From Bombardia bombarda (lineage: Eukaryota > Ascomycota > Sordariomycetes > Sordariales > Lasiosphaeriaceae): a DNA stretch of 64,000 bases. Positions 33,841 to 44,716 of the stretch are shown here, one piece after another (the stretch's first letter is position 1; each line of letters starts with the position of its first letter). The stretch spans positions 1,364,001 through 1,428,000 of the forward strand of contig JAULSR010000003.1 of the NCBI GenBank assembly GCA_030512295.1. The letters run 5' to 3'. The notes under the pieces are model-generated. The model saw only the letters and a list, made by a program, of their open reading frames with translations, was not told the origin of the DNA and searched no databases. The position numbers and the translations under genes are program-made.

Positions 33841-35867
33841 TTTGATATATGGGTGGGAAGGCTGGCTGGGGTGGTGTCTGTGGTTGTGGCGGGTTGGTTG
33901 TTGATTGGGAGGAGTTGGTGATGGTTGGTTTGGTTTGGCGTTGGGGGTTTGGGGTTATTGGCGCCGGGATAAGATTTGCTTTGGTGTTGTGTGTTCTTTG
34001 CATGGAATGAGGTGTTCTGGGTAGAGATTTTGGAGTTCAAGGACTGGGTGGTTGGGTTATGGTTTGTACCTTGCTGAGAACAGTAGTAACGGCAATAAAA
34101 TGCGTTAATTTCCAGTTTTGGAACAGGCCGTATCTATTTCATGATTCTTTGAACCATTCATCCTCCTATTTTGAATGCAACCGTATTGGGAATTGATAAT
34201 GCCTGGAAAGGGAAAGTCTGAGCGGGCTGTTGCGTCCTGGATATTCTTTCTCTTCGCGAGTGGCGTTATGATGTGTGGGATGCGAAAGTTCGAACTCCAA
34301 GCAGCGGATCAGAGCTGGCCACCTCTGGGGATTTCTTAACACTTTCCTTCGTGTCCAACGTACACTTCTTACAGTCGCTACTACAGGAACAGCCAATCCT
34401 AAAATCATCTCGTTTTAGTTTACGTGCTGCTTGGTTCTCATTGATTGTCTTCGAATTCCTCCTCGGGTTTTGCGAAGGTGTGCCTTTCTGGTCGATGTTA
34501 CTCTCTGATTCTTTGGTTGGGTTCCTGGAGACATCGAGGCATGTGCTTACCGCAGAGGTTAATCCCATGTTTGACCGAGGGAGGCGTACAGTTTCGGTGT
34601 CCGGTGTAGAATGATGGTGTCCTATTTATCTCAGCTGAATTGTTAAATCGTTCTCGCTTTGTCGATAGTATGCTCAACTTTGAGAAGAGAAAGGCTTCCA
34701 TTTCATGATAGCAAAAGTGACCAAAGCCCCAGCTTTATACTACGATAATCTTGGTGGCGTTCAATATTGCGCTGGCCTCTGACATCAAACTTCAACCACA
34801 TGTCTCTCGGTTAACTTACAGCCAATCAAAGTATCAATGTTTTCATCTTTGTTTACATTATAATGTTTACAACCGCGCTTGCTTTGTTTATGACTGCTTG
34901 GCAAAAGCAGCAGGCCAACATCAGCTGAACAGTCATAGTGTGCGTATTATGATGTTTGTTGTCGCGCCTGAAACCTGTCACTGTTGGTGGGCGAGTGCCA
35001 GGCTATGCCCGGTGTTTGTCCTTCCCTCGGTAGACGGCCGAGGAAGGCGAGCAGAAGCAAACAGTCGAGATTTAATGCAGCTAGCTTAGGTAAGCTCACC
35101 AAATATCTAACAAGGTATCATCGCGGCTGCATCCATCACCTGTGACTTTAGCGGGCTTTTGTCGATTATCAACCATCACGGCTATGTTACCGAAGAAACA
35201 CGGCGCAGTCGCGACACAACACATCGACCGTGCCGCAACCACGTTGCCGATTTTCTCTTAGCGAGACCCGACTCAGCCCAGGATCGAAACCTGAAACAAA
35301 AAGACTCAACAAGGTTTAAAACACCACGCCAACCTACAGGCGCACCGGGCCGCAGACCACTCATCCCATCATTTCGACAATCCCCTTGGCTGCATCGTCT
35401 CCTAGCATCCATAGCTACGCTCAAGCTCCGCAAAATTTGCTCCCGGTTGGCCTGTCACGATAACCAGCAATGCTAAACATCGGGTGGACACGACAATGTC
35501 CACCCCGTCACGTCTCAGACCCCTCGACGACGGGGTGGGCCAGGTTTGACAATGAGGCAAAGAAACAATTATAAGATGTTTGTGCGCGCCACAGCCATCA
35601 ACCCAAAGCCTACCTACCGATCACTTCTCTCGCACTTCTCTGGGACTTGTTCCGATCGATCCACACCAGATCTTGTACTGATCTGATCGACGGCACACCC
35701 GAATACCAAGCTTCTCCGTCAAGTTCACTTCCAGTCTGTAGATCAGATCGTCAGTTTTTTAACAACCTAATTTTTGTTTCTTTTCCGATCCGTCGCTGGT
35801 CCGACTTTGCCGCATAGCGCTTTTAATCAAAGTCCTTAATCATCACTCACCCCCCTCAGGCTCAACC
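33841..35867. other. intergenic, no gene seen
   Basis: About 2 kb. The first 200 bases are G/T-rich 3' flank; 35500-35867 is the probable leader of the next gene (C/T-rich, ending CAACC before the ATG). Nothing else is supported. Confidence 0.5.
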
Positions 35868-36704
35868 ATGAACCGCTCCCAATACCTCCCCAACCCCCCC
35901 ACAACCTACACCACCACCTTCGGCGCCTACCCGCCCCGCTTCGGACCCCCAGGCTACCACAGCATCCCCGCCGCCGCGCCCATCCCCGGCAGCGGCATGA
36001 ACCACTACCCCCACCCCCCGACATCCTCCTTCAACAACAACAACAACAACAACCACTTCCAACACCAGCACCAACAACAAAACCAGTCATCAGCATGGGC
36101 ATACGGCTACGGCCCCGTCGCCGGCCAGATCGAAGACGTCGTCGTCTCCCCCTCCTCCTCCTCCTCAACACCCTCATCCACCCAGTCCCTGTCGCCCATC
36201 AACAACTTCACCATGTCCCCCCCGCAGCATCACCATAACAGCAGCATGTCGCTGGGCTCAACAATCCACCCGTCGTCCCTCCCGCAGGTGCAGGACGTCT
36301 TTGCGCCGCCGAGGCAGCATACGCCCAACCCTTATGCGCAGCAGGCGCATCAGCAGATGTATCACCACCACCATCATCAGCAGCAGCAGGGACATATGAT
36401 GGGTGGAAACTCGCGGCTGGTGGGCGCGTATCCTCCCATGCAGCAGCAGCAGGGAGGGGGCAGTGGGATTGCTGCGGTGTTGCATCAGCAGAGACATGGC
36501 GGTAGTGGTGGCGGTGGGATGGATCCTTTGGGGTTGGGGATGGGGATGAATATGGGGATGGGTATTGGGGCGATGAATATGGGTGGTATGGGGATGGAGA
36601 TGGGCATGGGAAGGCGGCCAGGGAGTGTGCAGGATGGTGGTATGGGGTATCATAATGTGTCGACGTCGTCGCCGTCGCAGGATGGGGGGAATGGGAGCTA
36701 TTAG
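35868..36704 (+). CDS. low-complexity Asn/Gln/His/Gly/Met-rich protein
   Basis: A single exon of 278 aa. Tracts in order: Pro/Tyr-rich start, poly-Asn (about 55-62), His/Gln-rich stretches, poly-Ser (about 93-99), further His (5) and Gln (4) runs, a Gly-rich part, and a striking Met-Gly segment (about 222-250) in which GMGM/GMNMG units repeat. There is no folded domain. The composition resembles prion-like or condensate-forming RNA-binding regulators, but this is composition only. The C-ending codons of the first half support real coding; the Met/Gly part uses ATG-GGG repeats and could expand as DNA. It could also be one exon of a larger gene. Confidence 0.55.
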   Translation: MNRSQYLPNPPTTYTTTFGAYPPRFGPPGYHSIPAAAPIPGSGMNHYPHPPTSSFNNNNNNNHFQHQHQQQNQSSAWAYGYGPVAGQIEDVVVSPSSSSSTPSSTQSLSPINNFTMSPPQHHHNSSMSLGSTIHPSSLPQVQDVFAPPRQHTPNPYAQQAHQQMYHHHHHQQQQGHMMGGNSRLVGAYPPMQQQQGGGSGIAAVLHQQRHGGSGGGGMDPLGLGMGMNMGMGIGAMNMGGMGMEMGMGRRPGSVQDGGMGYHNVSTSSPSQDGGNGSY

Positions 36705-37372
36705 GGGTTTTTAATCGCCTTAAACGGGTGTTTGGAAGGCTATGTCGGGCTGGGAGAGTAACTAACTTGGTTTGATACCGGGACCTGCTCTGTAGATTTC
36801 ATGTTCGCTTTGGGTTTCTTCTTGTCAGCGATGAGTTCTCGCATTAGCCATAGAGTTATTGGTTTGTCTGTGTGGTTGGCGCAGGGCATGATTCACGGCT
36901 GGCTGAGTTCAATGGCGTTTTGTCTTTTCGTTTAGCATCGCGCCGGGCTGTATTTAGAAGCAGGAACATTATACATATCTCTCCTTTTGTACTTTGGTGT
37001 GTCTATAGCAAGTGGCTTTCGTCTGCCCGTCTCATTCACATCCGGCGGAAAGCTGGTCGGCGCATCCATCAAACCAGAGACGCTCAATCAATACAACACC
37101 AAAGACAAGCAGTAGCAATGATATTAAAATTACTAGTCTGAGATACCATCTATTAACCCGTCTCTTATCCCGCTCTTCGGGCTTTCCTTCGTTTTGCTTT
37201 TATTGAACTCGCTCATTTTTCTAATCCGTCATCATCAATCTGTCAGCCGACCCACAAAAGCAAAAGTCCAGTGAAAGCCATCCCAAACACCAAGCCGGAA
37301 ACCGACCAATACTACACCACTCATCACACAAAACTTGAAGGAATTGAATCACCACCCATCTCATTCTCATTC
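36705..37372. other. convergent intergenic region
   Basis: 3' flanks of the low-complexity gene and pyruvate decarboxylase. Nothing else seen. Confidence 0.5.
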
Positions 37373-39076
37373 TCAGTCCTCATTCCTTCCCTTAGGCGGC
37401 CGCGCATTCGCCGCCGCAACATAGTGTCCCCACGTAATCAGCTCCTTGCTGCAATCGTCCTGGTCAATCGTGCACTCGATCAGCGTCGGCCCCAGCTTAT
37501 ACTCATTCGCGTCACGTATAGCATCCGCCAGCTCGCCCGCCGTATTCGCCACAACCCCCTTGGCGTGCCCGTCGGTGCCGTTGAACGCCTGGATCAGCAG
37601 CGCGTAGTCCCAGTTCTTGATCTTGTTGTACGACCCGTCGTGGATCTCTACCTCGATTGTGTACCCGCGGTTGTTCATGAGGATGATGGTGATGGGCAGG
37701 TTGTACCGCACCATCTGCGACACCTCCTGCGCCGTCACCTGGAACGAGCCGTCGCCGATCATGATGATGGTGCGGCGCTCCGGCCAGCGCATGGCATACC
37801 CGAATGCGGCGGGGATCGACCAGCCGATGTGGCCCCACTGCATCTCAATCTCGAACTGCGCGCCGGGCGGGAGGGTCAGCTGGATGCCGTTGAACCAGCT
37901 GTCGCCCGTCTCGACGAAGAGGGTGGTGTTGGAGTCGAGCATGGCTTGGATCTGGCGCGATGTTTCCTTGCGGGTGAGCTCTTCCTCGGGGGCGGCGATG
38001 TGGACGTTTTGCGGGTCTGGCCGCAGGCGGTTGTATTCGATCATCGTGCTGTCGTTAAAAGTGACGGTCGTGGCGAGGCGGGCTAGGAATTCGGGGAGGC
38101 GCACGCGGCTGAAGTGGGCGCCGGGGTAGGTGACGTGGTCTATGTCGGCGGCCATGAGCGGGATGTCGGGCATGGCGGTCCAGCCTACCGTGCTGTAGTC
38201 GTTGAAGACGGTGCCGACGCAGATGAGCGCGTCGGCCCAGTGCACGATGGAGTCGGCTGCGCCGGTGCTGACTTGGCCCCAGAAGATGCCGACGAACTGC
38301 TTGTGGTCCTCGGGGAACATGCCCTTTGCTGCTGGCTGGACTGCGACTGCGCAGCCCATGGCCTCAGCCAGTTGGAGGAGCTCCTTCTCGGCTCCCGCGC
38401 GCTTGAGCTTGGGGCCCACTAGGATTACGGGCTTCAGCTTGCCGGCGAGGTACTCGGCAGCGCATTTTGCGGCGGCATCGAGGGCTCCCTTGTCGCTGAG
38501 GACGGGCTCGGTCACGGCGCTGATGGGCCCGGGCCGCACGCAGGCGGCGCCCGAGAGATTCGTCGGGATCTCGATGTAGCATGGCTTGCGAGCCAGAAGG
38601 GCGTGGCGAAGAGCGCGGTCAATCAGGCGAGGAGCCTCGACGGCACGCGGGATCTGGACGGCACAGCATGTGATCTTCTTAGCCATCTCATACTGGTAAT
38701 TGTAGTCTGTGTGGCCCAGCGTGTGGTGTAAGATGTGGTGCTGGCCGGCATCATTGGTGTTTGGCGAGCCGCTGATGAGAATTAATGGGAGGTTCTCGGA
38801 GTAGGCACTGCCGGTGCCGTTAAAGGCGGAGATTGCGCCGACGCTGAAGGTGACGACGCAGGCCGACACGCCGTTGGCGCGGGCATAACCCTCGGCGGCC
38901 AGAGAGCAATTGAGCTCGTTTGCGCAGCCGACCTCCTTAAGGTCGGGATGGGCTTGAAGTTTGTCGAGGAGGATGAGGTTGTAGTCGCCTGGCACGACAA
39001 AATGGTGGTGGATGCCGATTTGGGCCAAACGCTCAGCCAGGTAGTCGCCGACGGTGAATTTGGATTGTGTCGACAT
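37373..39076 (-). CDS. pdcA: pyruvate decarboxylase (thiamine-diphosphate enzyme)
   Basis: A single exon of 567 aa, full length for the family. The enzyme converts pyruvate to acetaldehyde and CO2 in the cytosol, the first step of ethanol fermentation. Visible are the catalytic Glu54 (CANELNC), the His117-His118 pair (ILHHTLG), the ThDP/Mg motif starting GDGSFQVTAQE and closing with MNNRGYTIE, and the family start VGDYLAERLAQIG. The region GYTIEVEIHDGSYNKIKNWD matches plant and Zymomonas-type PDC better than the Saccharomyces Pdc1 type, which differs here. Related decarboxylases (indolepyruvate, phenylpyruvate) share the fold, but the HH pair and overall sequence favour PDC. The symbol follows Aspergillus usage and does not imply proven orthology. 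Confidence 0.93.
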   Translation of the reverse strand: MSTQSKFTVGDYLAERLAQIGIHHHFVVPGDYNLILLDKLQAHPDLKEVGCANELNCSLAAEGYARANGVSACVVTFSVGAISAFNGTGSAYSENLPLILISGSPNTNDAGQHHILHHTLGHTDYNYQYEMAKKITCCAVQIPRAVEAPRLIDRALRHALLARKPCYIEIPTNLSGAACVRPGPISAVTEPVLSDKGALDAAAKCAAEYLAGKLKPVILVGPKLKRAGAEKELLQLAEAMGCAVAVQPAAKGMFPEDHKQFVGIFWGQVSTGAADSIVHWADALICVGTVFNDYSTVGWTAMPDIPLMAADIDHVTYPGAHFSRVRLPEFLARLATTVTFNDSTMIEYNRLRPDPQNVHIAAPEEELTRKETSRQIQAMLDSNTTLFVETGDSWFNGIQLTLPPGAQFEIEMQWGHIGWSIPAAFGYAMRWPERRTIIMIGDGSFQVTAQEVSQMVRYNLPITIILMNNRGYTIEVEIHDGSYNKIKNWDYALLIQAFNGTDGHAKGVVANTAGELADAIRDANEYKLGPTLIECTIDQDDCSKELITWGHYVAAANARPPKGRNED

Positions 39077-40230
39077 GATGATTGTGTATGTGTGTTGTCA
39101 ACGTATTAAGTATTGACGGAGTTGAACTTCTATGTCGAGCAATAAGTGCTGAAGGAGTGCACAGCGTCGTGTCCTTTTATTCTGCACGACCTTTGTTTGC
39201 TAAAGCCCGGAGGGCCATGCCTCTGAACCCTGAGGAAAGTATCCATGTCGCATCGCATGTCTGTCGCGGCTTCCCGATCCTGCCTTGAGATGAACCAAGG
39301 AATGCGCTGATGTTGGAGATGGCTAGACCGCTGGAGAAACTGGTTTCGGCCAAGCCCGCTGGTTTTTGGCAGGGCACGTTGGCGTCGCGCTGGCCTGGGA
39401 TTGGCGTCGTGAGGCACTGTGGGGGTCGAATGGGGGGCTTTTCTGCGGCTAGTGGCGTGAAGACGAGCGATACGAAAGAATATCGCATGCAAAAGCGTCG
39501 CACTGTCAGGACATTGTCACGTCCGGCCTGTTCTAGCCCCCGATTGCTAAACAGCTCGTTCGGTCCGATCTGTGATTTCTGCGTCGAGCCTCTGGAAGCT
39601 CCTGCACCTGCATCAGCGACAAACATCAGGCCACCTTTTGCGCTGCTCCTTCCCATTGGCTGCCGATGATCCATTAGAAGGGAGGCGACCAACAGGGTCC
39701 TTACCAAGAGCATGACGTGCTCCACAGGCGGCCCGGCAAGTAGCGAGTAACAGCGGGCAACGGCGGGAAACGCCCTAAATTTGGGAGTCGTGGCAGCTGG
39801 CTACCCGGCACTGGCGGTCAGTATGTGCTGGGGACGCCATCGCCCTACCGATAACGATGGGCTCACCCGACTCTTAAAAAAAAAAACTCCGATCCTGGAG
39901 CTTGTTCTGTCCCGACTGCAGCCGTGTCAAACCACCAGGACCAAGAGTGTGTGGAACCCAGGATGGGTTTAACCGCACCACCATGACGTATGTAGGTAAA
40001 CATGAAGTATTTTCGCCATTATGCTTCTGTGTATCTATTGTTCTGCATTTTGTAAAGCCAGCCCCCCATTTTGTCCCTTTCCATGCAAGTTGCCGCACCC
40101 AAATGCTGTGTGTGTATTAATAATTCCTTCCCGTTGCACCAACCATTGCTATGTTTATAAGCCATTGCGCCTGAGAAACAAACAACCATGAAAGATGGAC
40201 CCCTCATTCCCCTCCAACACCCCGCTATAA
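39077..40230. other. intergenic, no gene seen
   Basis: Upstream region of the PDC gene. The 182-codon minus-strand frame at 39177-39725 shows no domain and lies in the presumed promoter, so I do not call it. Confidence 0.5.
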
Positions 40231-40753
40231 TCACTGGCAGGCATACTGCTGCACCAGCGACGCCCCTCCACCGCAGTAGGTCGAGAAGATGGACAGCTCC
40301 AGCTTGGTGCAAACGTGTGTCTCGACGCCATTCGTTGCGATGGCGGTGACCTGAGATGCCAAAGTGTCGGTCCCATCGGCGCATTGGAGCGTGAGGTTGG
40401 AGTAGCCGTCGATTTCGAAGGGGAAGCCGCACAGCGGGTTGGAGTAATAGCCGGTTTGGACCGACTGGATGAAGGTGCGCGTTCCGGCGCACACGTCGTT
40501 CATGGTTGTTTTGGTCGGTGTCCCTGTGTCGGTCTGTCAGCAGCCACCCACTGGTACTAGTACTATTGCATGATGTTGAAGAAAAAGACTAGAACAAAAA
40601 CATACAGCCAACAATCAAGTGCCCGTGGGGAAAGCCATATTGACCGATTGTGATGGGCTCCGGGTACATTGTCTCGTTCGTCTGCGCAGAGACGAAAAGA
40701 GCCGCTGTGGACAAGAGAGCCGAGACGGCGGCGATGGTGTTGATTTGGACCAT
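40231..40753 (-). CDS. small secreted cysteine-rich protein
   Basis: Exons 40753-40606 and 40523-40231 give 146 aa; the 82-nt intron has a GTATGT donor and an ACAG acceptor and the join is in phase. The start MVQINTIAAVSALLSTAALF, followed by VSAQ, is a typical signal peptide with cleavage near residue 24. The mature part has six cysteines (in DVCAG, PLCGF, LQCAD, HVCTK, TYCGG and YACQ at the very end), which could form three disulfides, and N-glycosylation sequons (NET, NLT). Such proteins are often effectors or cell-surface proteins, but nothing here fixes a role. A TATA-like element lies about 105 bases upstream. Confidence 0.8.
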
Positions 40754-40857
40754 ATTGTTCGGAAATGGGAGCTGGTGATTACTTGGAGTGGATTGAGAAA
40801 GCAGTTGTGGTGTGACTGGTGATGATTCGATGCAAACTCATGATAGTTGGGCATTGT

Positions 40858-40868
40858 CATTATATATA
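40858..40868 (-). promoter_or_regulatory. TATA-box candidate of the secreted-protein gene
   Basis: Alternating TATATATA about 105 bases upstream of the ATG at 40753, the usual distance for a short-leader fungal gene. Confidence 0.4.
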
Positions 40869-42597
40869 TGTCTTGGAGATGTGGAAGGCTCGTGTTGATT
40901 CATCCCGTATTTGGTGATCTCCTGTCGATCAGCCATGACGCAGCTGGGGTACAGCCCCAATACGAGATATTCAGACTGTCACGTCCCATCCACTCCACTG
41001 AAAAAGACCGAGTACGCGGTTTTTGCTGAATACGAACCGGATAAATAGCGGGCAGACCGAATCATCGCTGTCCGCAACGTCATTTACAGCATTCAGCCCT
41101 ATAATTCTCGGCCATTTAATTGGACGTTATGCATATGCACCGCCCCCATGGCACGTTGCAAATACTCCAAATCTCTTCACCACTACTAATACGAAGTATG
41201 TATCACAGGATCAAGGTTGTTACTCCCACAACAACGCATCGACCCCGCAACCAAACCCGTTGCGGACAAAAACAGCGAAATTAGTATTGATGATGGAATC
41301 AGCTATCGCGTATTCATCACAACATCGCGGAACAGAATTATCAATCCGTGGATTCGCATTCAACCAACGAACGGGCTTATGGAGTTATGTTGCTGAACGT
41401 TCAGTGACTGCACACGTGTGAAAGAACCGAACGCGTGCAATACATTCACAACTCCACTGTAACATAGTCTCAGATTCATCACACACGACTCACTCACGGA
41501 CCTACAATCACCACACGCTGACTGCATGTCTTATGCTCTTCCTACTTATATGCCTATTCACGCCGCCTTACATTAATCTTCGAGGCCGTGGTGGTTGCTG
41601 GATTTGGCCGTTGGCCATCCATTATTGTTAGGTTGTTACAAGAGGAGATGCAGAAGTGAACTTCACTAGGGCTGCAGGCCTGTCATAGAAATGGCTAGGA
41701 GCCACAAATTCATCACCCAAAAGACCAGTGCGTCTTTGTTATGAGTGGTCAACAATAAGTGCCTGGCACTTTAACTGTCCACAGTGATACCGTATTGGCA
41801 GCGATATGATCAAGGGGGACAAAGAATCTGGCCGTTGAGTTGGGACGAGGGCTAATAATTGTAAATCCCCACCTAACGCACCAAAACCTACCAACTTGGA
41901 TAACCTACAGCTCAATACATTCCACTCTAATGAGGCTCAAAGCTTGATATTTTATACGTAGCCAAGAACCGGGAAGTCGTCACACAAAGCCCGGTACACC
42001 TTACAGGAGAGCATCGTATAGACTCTATACATTTCCTCACTGGAGGTAGATAGCATTGCAACTACTGGTCAAACAACTTAAATTGTAGGTCCAGTCTCTG
42101 AATTCCGTGTTCTATCACACTATCTGTAGAGATGAAACACCTTTCACTCATAGAAAATATGCTCCAAAACCATAATCCACATGCTGATCCCTAAATCCGA
42201 GGGAAAGGCAGTTGATCAAGTGAAGGGTTGTAAACGCCGGAACCGCATAATTCGGCCGATTTGGATGCGACCAAGTACTTACCAGCAATCAATGTACCCA
42301 TTATGTTTCACGGTTCATTCGGTGTTTACATTTTTGGACTGTCTTTGGGTGTCACTGTTGTCCAATCACAGGAGATCGATTTGGGCCAGGCGCTTATGTT
42401 TTGACAGGCTTGCCTTTCCGGACAGCGCATGGGATAAACAAACAGCTAGATCAAACCATCAAACACAGGGCAAGGGCGGCATTGTGGCGGTTTCGGGCCA
42501 GACCAAGCGGCTATAAACAAACGGTCCACCAAGCCAATAATATCGAGATGAAAATATTTGTAATAAATTATATTTAGCAACGATGGAAAGCGATTTC
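40869..42597. other. divergent intergenic region
   Basis: About 1.7 kb, AT-rich in the middle. The frame at 41023-41421 has no domain. No tRNA or repeat family recognised. Confidence 0.5.
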
Positions 42598-42608
42598 TAT
42601 ATAAAAGT
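42598..42608 (+). promoter_or_regulatory. TATA-box candidate of the kinase-like gene
   Basis: CTATATAAAAG, 172 bases before the ATG at 42780, followed by a C/T-rich leader. Confidence 0.45.
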
Positions 42609-42779
42609 GGTTAAGACTGACTACGGATGTAAACGATGGTGCAGGCTCCCATCACCATCTACCCACATCTTATTCAATCTTCCCCTAACCACTTGTCTTT
42701 GTTAAGATAACACATACCCCAGTCGAGCTCAACCTAATCGTTCCTATCATATTCAGTATCTGAAAAACCTCACTTCATC

Positions 42780-43931
42780 ATGTCGTTCATCGATTTTGAC
42801 ACCTCACTCTCTGAAGAGAACAGAGCTCGACTGAAGTGGAACGGGGGCTTACAACCTAAGGATCTGTCCGCTACTATGCTTACGACTGATCCCCGAATTT
42901 CGGCAAACTTTGAAGAGCAGCCCGAATCCGTTGACAGGAATCCTTTTACGGAAAAGTACAACCTCAGCGAGACACTCACATACATCCCATCGTGCACCAG
43001 GAGAATGACGAGACTATTTACCCGGGCTGGATCTGGTATAGCCATCAAGATGCACAGCCGTGTTGAGTACCGTGATAACTATAGCAACTCTCATCAGGGC
43101 GCTGCCATCGTCGACCGTGTCTTTCCTTTAATCGCCCCCGAGAACGGACTCGATAGCAATGACTACAGTACAGTCTCTTACGAGATCATGTCCCTCGTCG
43201 GTTGCCTGCACCAGACACGTATTCTCCATCGTGACATCAACCCTGACTCCATCGGCCGGAACGAAGAGGGACAAGCAGTGTTCCATGACTTCCGCCTGGC
43301 CCATAAACTAGGTGCCGGGTCCGAGGATGTACCGAATTGGACCGAGTGGCAAATGTTCCTCCCGCCACGGTACTGCGAGCAACTGAAGCCTGGACCTAGA
43401 GGCTGGACGGAGAGCCGATTCAAGATGACCGAAAAAGATGACAGATATGCGGCGGCACTTACCATATTGTGGGTGTGGAATGGCCTCGATTGGATCGAAT
43501 CCCGCAAATCCAAAAGCGCCTTGTTGCAGAAGCCACTAGAAAAAATGCCAGACCTCAGCATCATTGCTGACGACTACATTCGGTACTGGGTGGCGTGGCA
43601 GTTGGAGCGTGGCGGTCTGGCCCGCGGCAATCAAGACTGGCCGGATTATCCGCAGTGGGATGTGGATCCTCACAGCGCTGAAGCATCAGATGAACGGCGG
43701 AGGAGAAGGAAGGAGATGCAGGCGAAAATAAGCGAACGACTCAAGGCATTGACACATACCGATAATGACATCACCCCTCTCGGCGAAAATAACAATACCA
43801 CTCTTAAGCGTCAGAGGGAGGAATCAGAGGACAGAGACGAGGGCGGAGGGAAAAGGAGGCGCATGGCCTCAACCGCCCCTTACGGAAGTTCTGGATGCTC
43901 ACAAGCATTTGGACAGCTTGTGGTTGCTTGA
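42780..43931 (+). CDS. degenerate protein-kinase-like protein (probable pseudokinase)
   Basis: A single exon of 383 aa. The centre shows a kinase-type catalytic loop, LHRDINPDSIG (His150-Arg151-Asp152), and shortly after it VFHDFRLAHK where active kinases have DFG. The catalytic-loop Lys and Asn (HRDxKxxN) are Asn and Ser here, and the Gly of DFG is Arg172. IAIK (about 87-90) may be the remains of the ATP-Lys strand, but no Gly-rich loop is visible. So the protein probably does not catalyse, or does so atypically. The C-terminal third has a basic cluster (ERRRRRKEMQ), acidic stretches and a likely nuclear signal KRRR near 358-361. Fungus-specific kinase groups of this type (FunK1-like) are the closest idea I have; I am not sure. 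Confidence 0.6.
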   Translation: MSFIDFDTSLSEENRARLKWNGGLQPKDLSATMLTTDPRISANFEEQPESVDRNPFTEKYNLSETLTYIPSCTRRMTRLFTRAGSGIAIKMHSRVEYRDNYSNSHQGAAIVDRVFPLIAPENGLDSNDYSTVSYEIMSLVGCLHQTRILHRDINPDSIGRNEEGQAVFHDFRLAHKLGAGSEDVPNWTEWQMFLPPRYCEQLKPGPRGWTESRFKMTEKDDRYAAALTILWVWNGLDWIESRKSKSALLQKPLEKMPDLSIIADDYIRYWVAWQLERGGLARGNQDWPDYPQWDVDPHSAEASDERRRRRKEMQAKISERLKALTHTDNDITPLGENNNTTLKRQREESEDRDEGGGKRRRMASTAPYGSSGCSQAFGQLVVA

Positions 43932-44294
43932 AGGACGTTATTCCGGCAGGTTCTTTTTTTTTCAAGGTGTTCAAGTCATTGTTGTTTGGATTTTGTGTCT
44001 AAGTTTATTTTTTTGATCACCTTATTTACGGCATGTATTTAGTTTCCTGCTTCTTTCCGCGTTTAGTATGTTTGAGTGCTTAATTTGTATCATCAAAACA
44101 TGTTTATCATTACTTTAAGTACGTAAAGAATTGCATTATGGTTTGGCATTAACACTTGTACTAAACAAGAGTTGGGCATATGTATACAATACAACTGTTA
44201 GTGGCGTAGAGAGCTAGGAGTAAATGCAAAACATGCATATCATGCCTGGAAATAGCAAAAATAAACAATCACACGTAGACGTGATTTAATTCGT
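43932..44294. other. intergenic, no gene seen
   Basis: AT-rich 3' flank of the kinase-like gene and 3' flank of tRNA-Asn; nothing else seen. Confidence 0.5.
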
Positions 44295-44368
44295 CTCCCT
44301 CGGTAAGGATTGAACTTACAGCCTCCAGATTAACAGTCTGACGCGCTAGCCAATTGCGCCACGAGGGA
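44295..44368 (-). tRNA. tRNA-Asn(GTT), second copy
   Basis: 74 nt, identical base for base to 26485-26558, same strand, with all arms intact and no intron. Flanks differ after a few bases, so only the gene itself is conserved. Confidence 0.95.
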
Positions 44369-44678
44369 TGAGATGATTGGTGGATATTGTGAGTCATTGG
44401 TAACAGTCAACAAATGTAACGAGTCAATCCATGCGCAAATGCTTTTGTTTTTGGCGCAACGAGCAGCCATTCGTTGGAAGCCTCAATCCTTCAAACGGCA
44501 GTTTCTAAAATGAGAGCAATCGGATATTAAAGCCACGAAACATGGGAAACTGACTGCACTGTGTCCTGTTACCAATGCAAGTGCATCTGCAAGGTCACCG
44601 AATGACTCCAACCTGCATCGCAGTTGTGGACGCTGTTTCCGCTAATTATAGTTCGACATCAAAGAACATGGTTCCAGA

Positions 44679-44716
44679 GCCTGATTAGCTCAGCTGGTTA
44701 GAGCGTCGTACGAATA
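44679..44716 (+). pseudogene. truncated tRNA-Ile (5' half)
   Basis: Matches the 5' exon of the tRNA-Ile at 818-912: acceptor arm (GCCTGAT, one change from GCCCGAT), the whole D arm and the anticodon 5' strand. It then reads CGAATA where the intact gene has CTAATA, so the invariant U33 is lost, and similarity stops. No T arm or 3' acceptor follows within 100 bases. It lies 310 bases from the tRNA-Asn gene. Confidence 0.8.

Noticed and set aside
39177..39725. 182-codon minus-strand frame upstream of pyruvate decarboxylase
   Set aside because: No domain; sits in the presumed promoter and leader.
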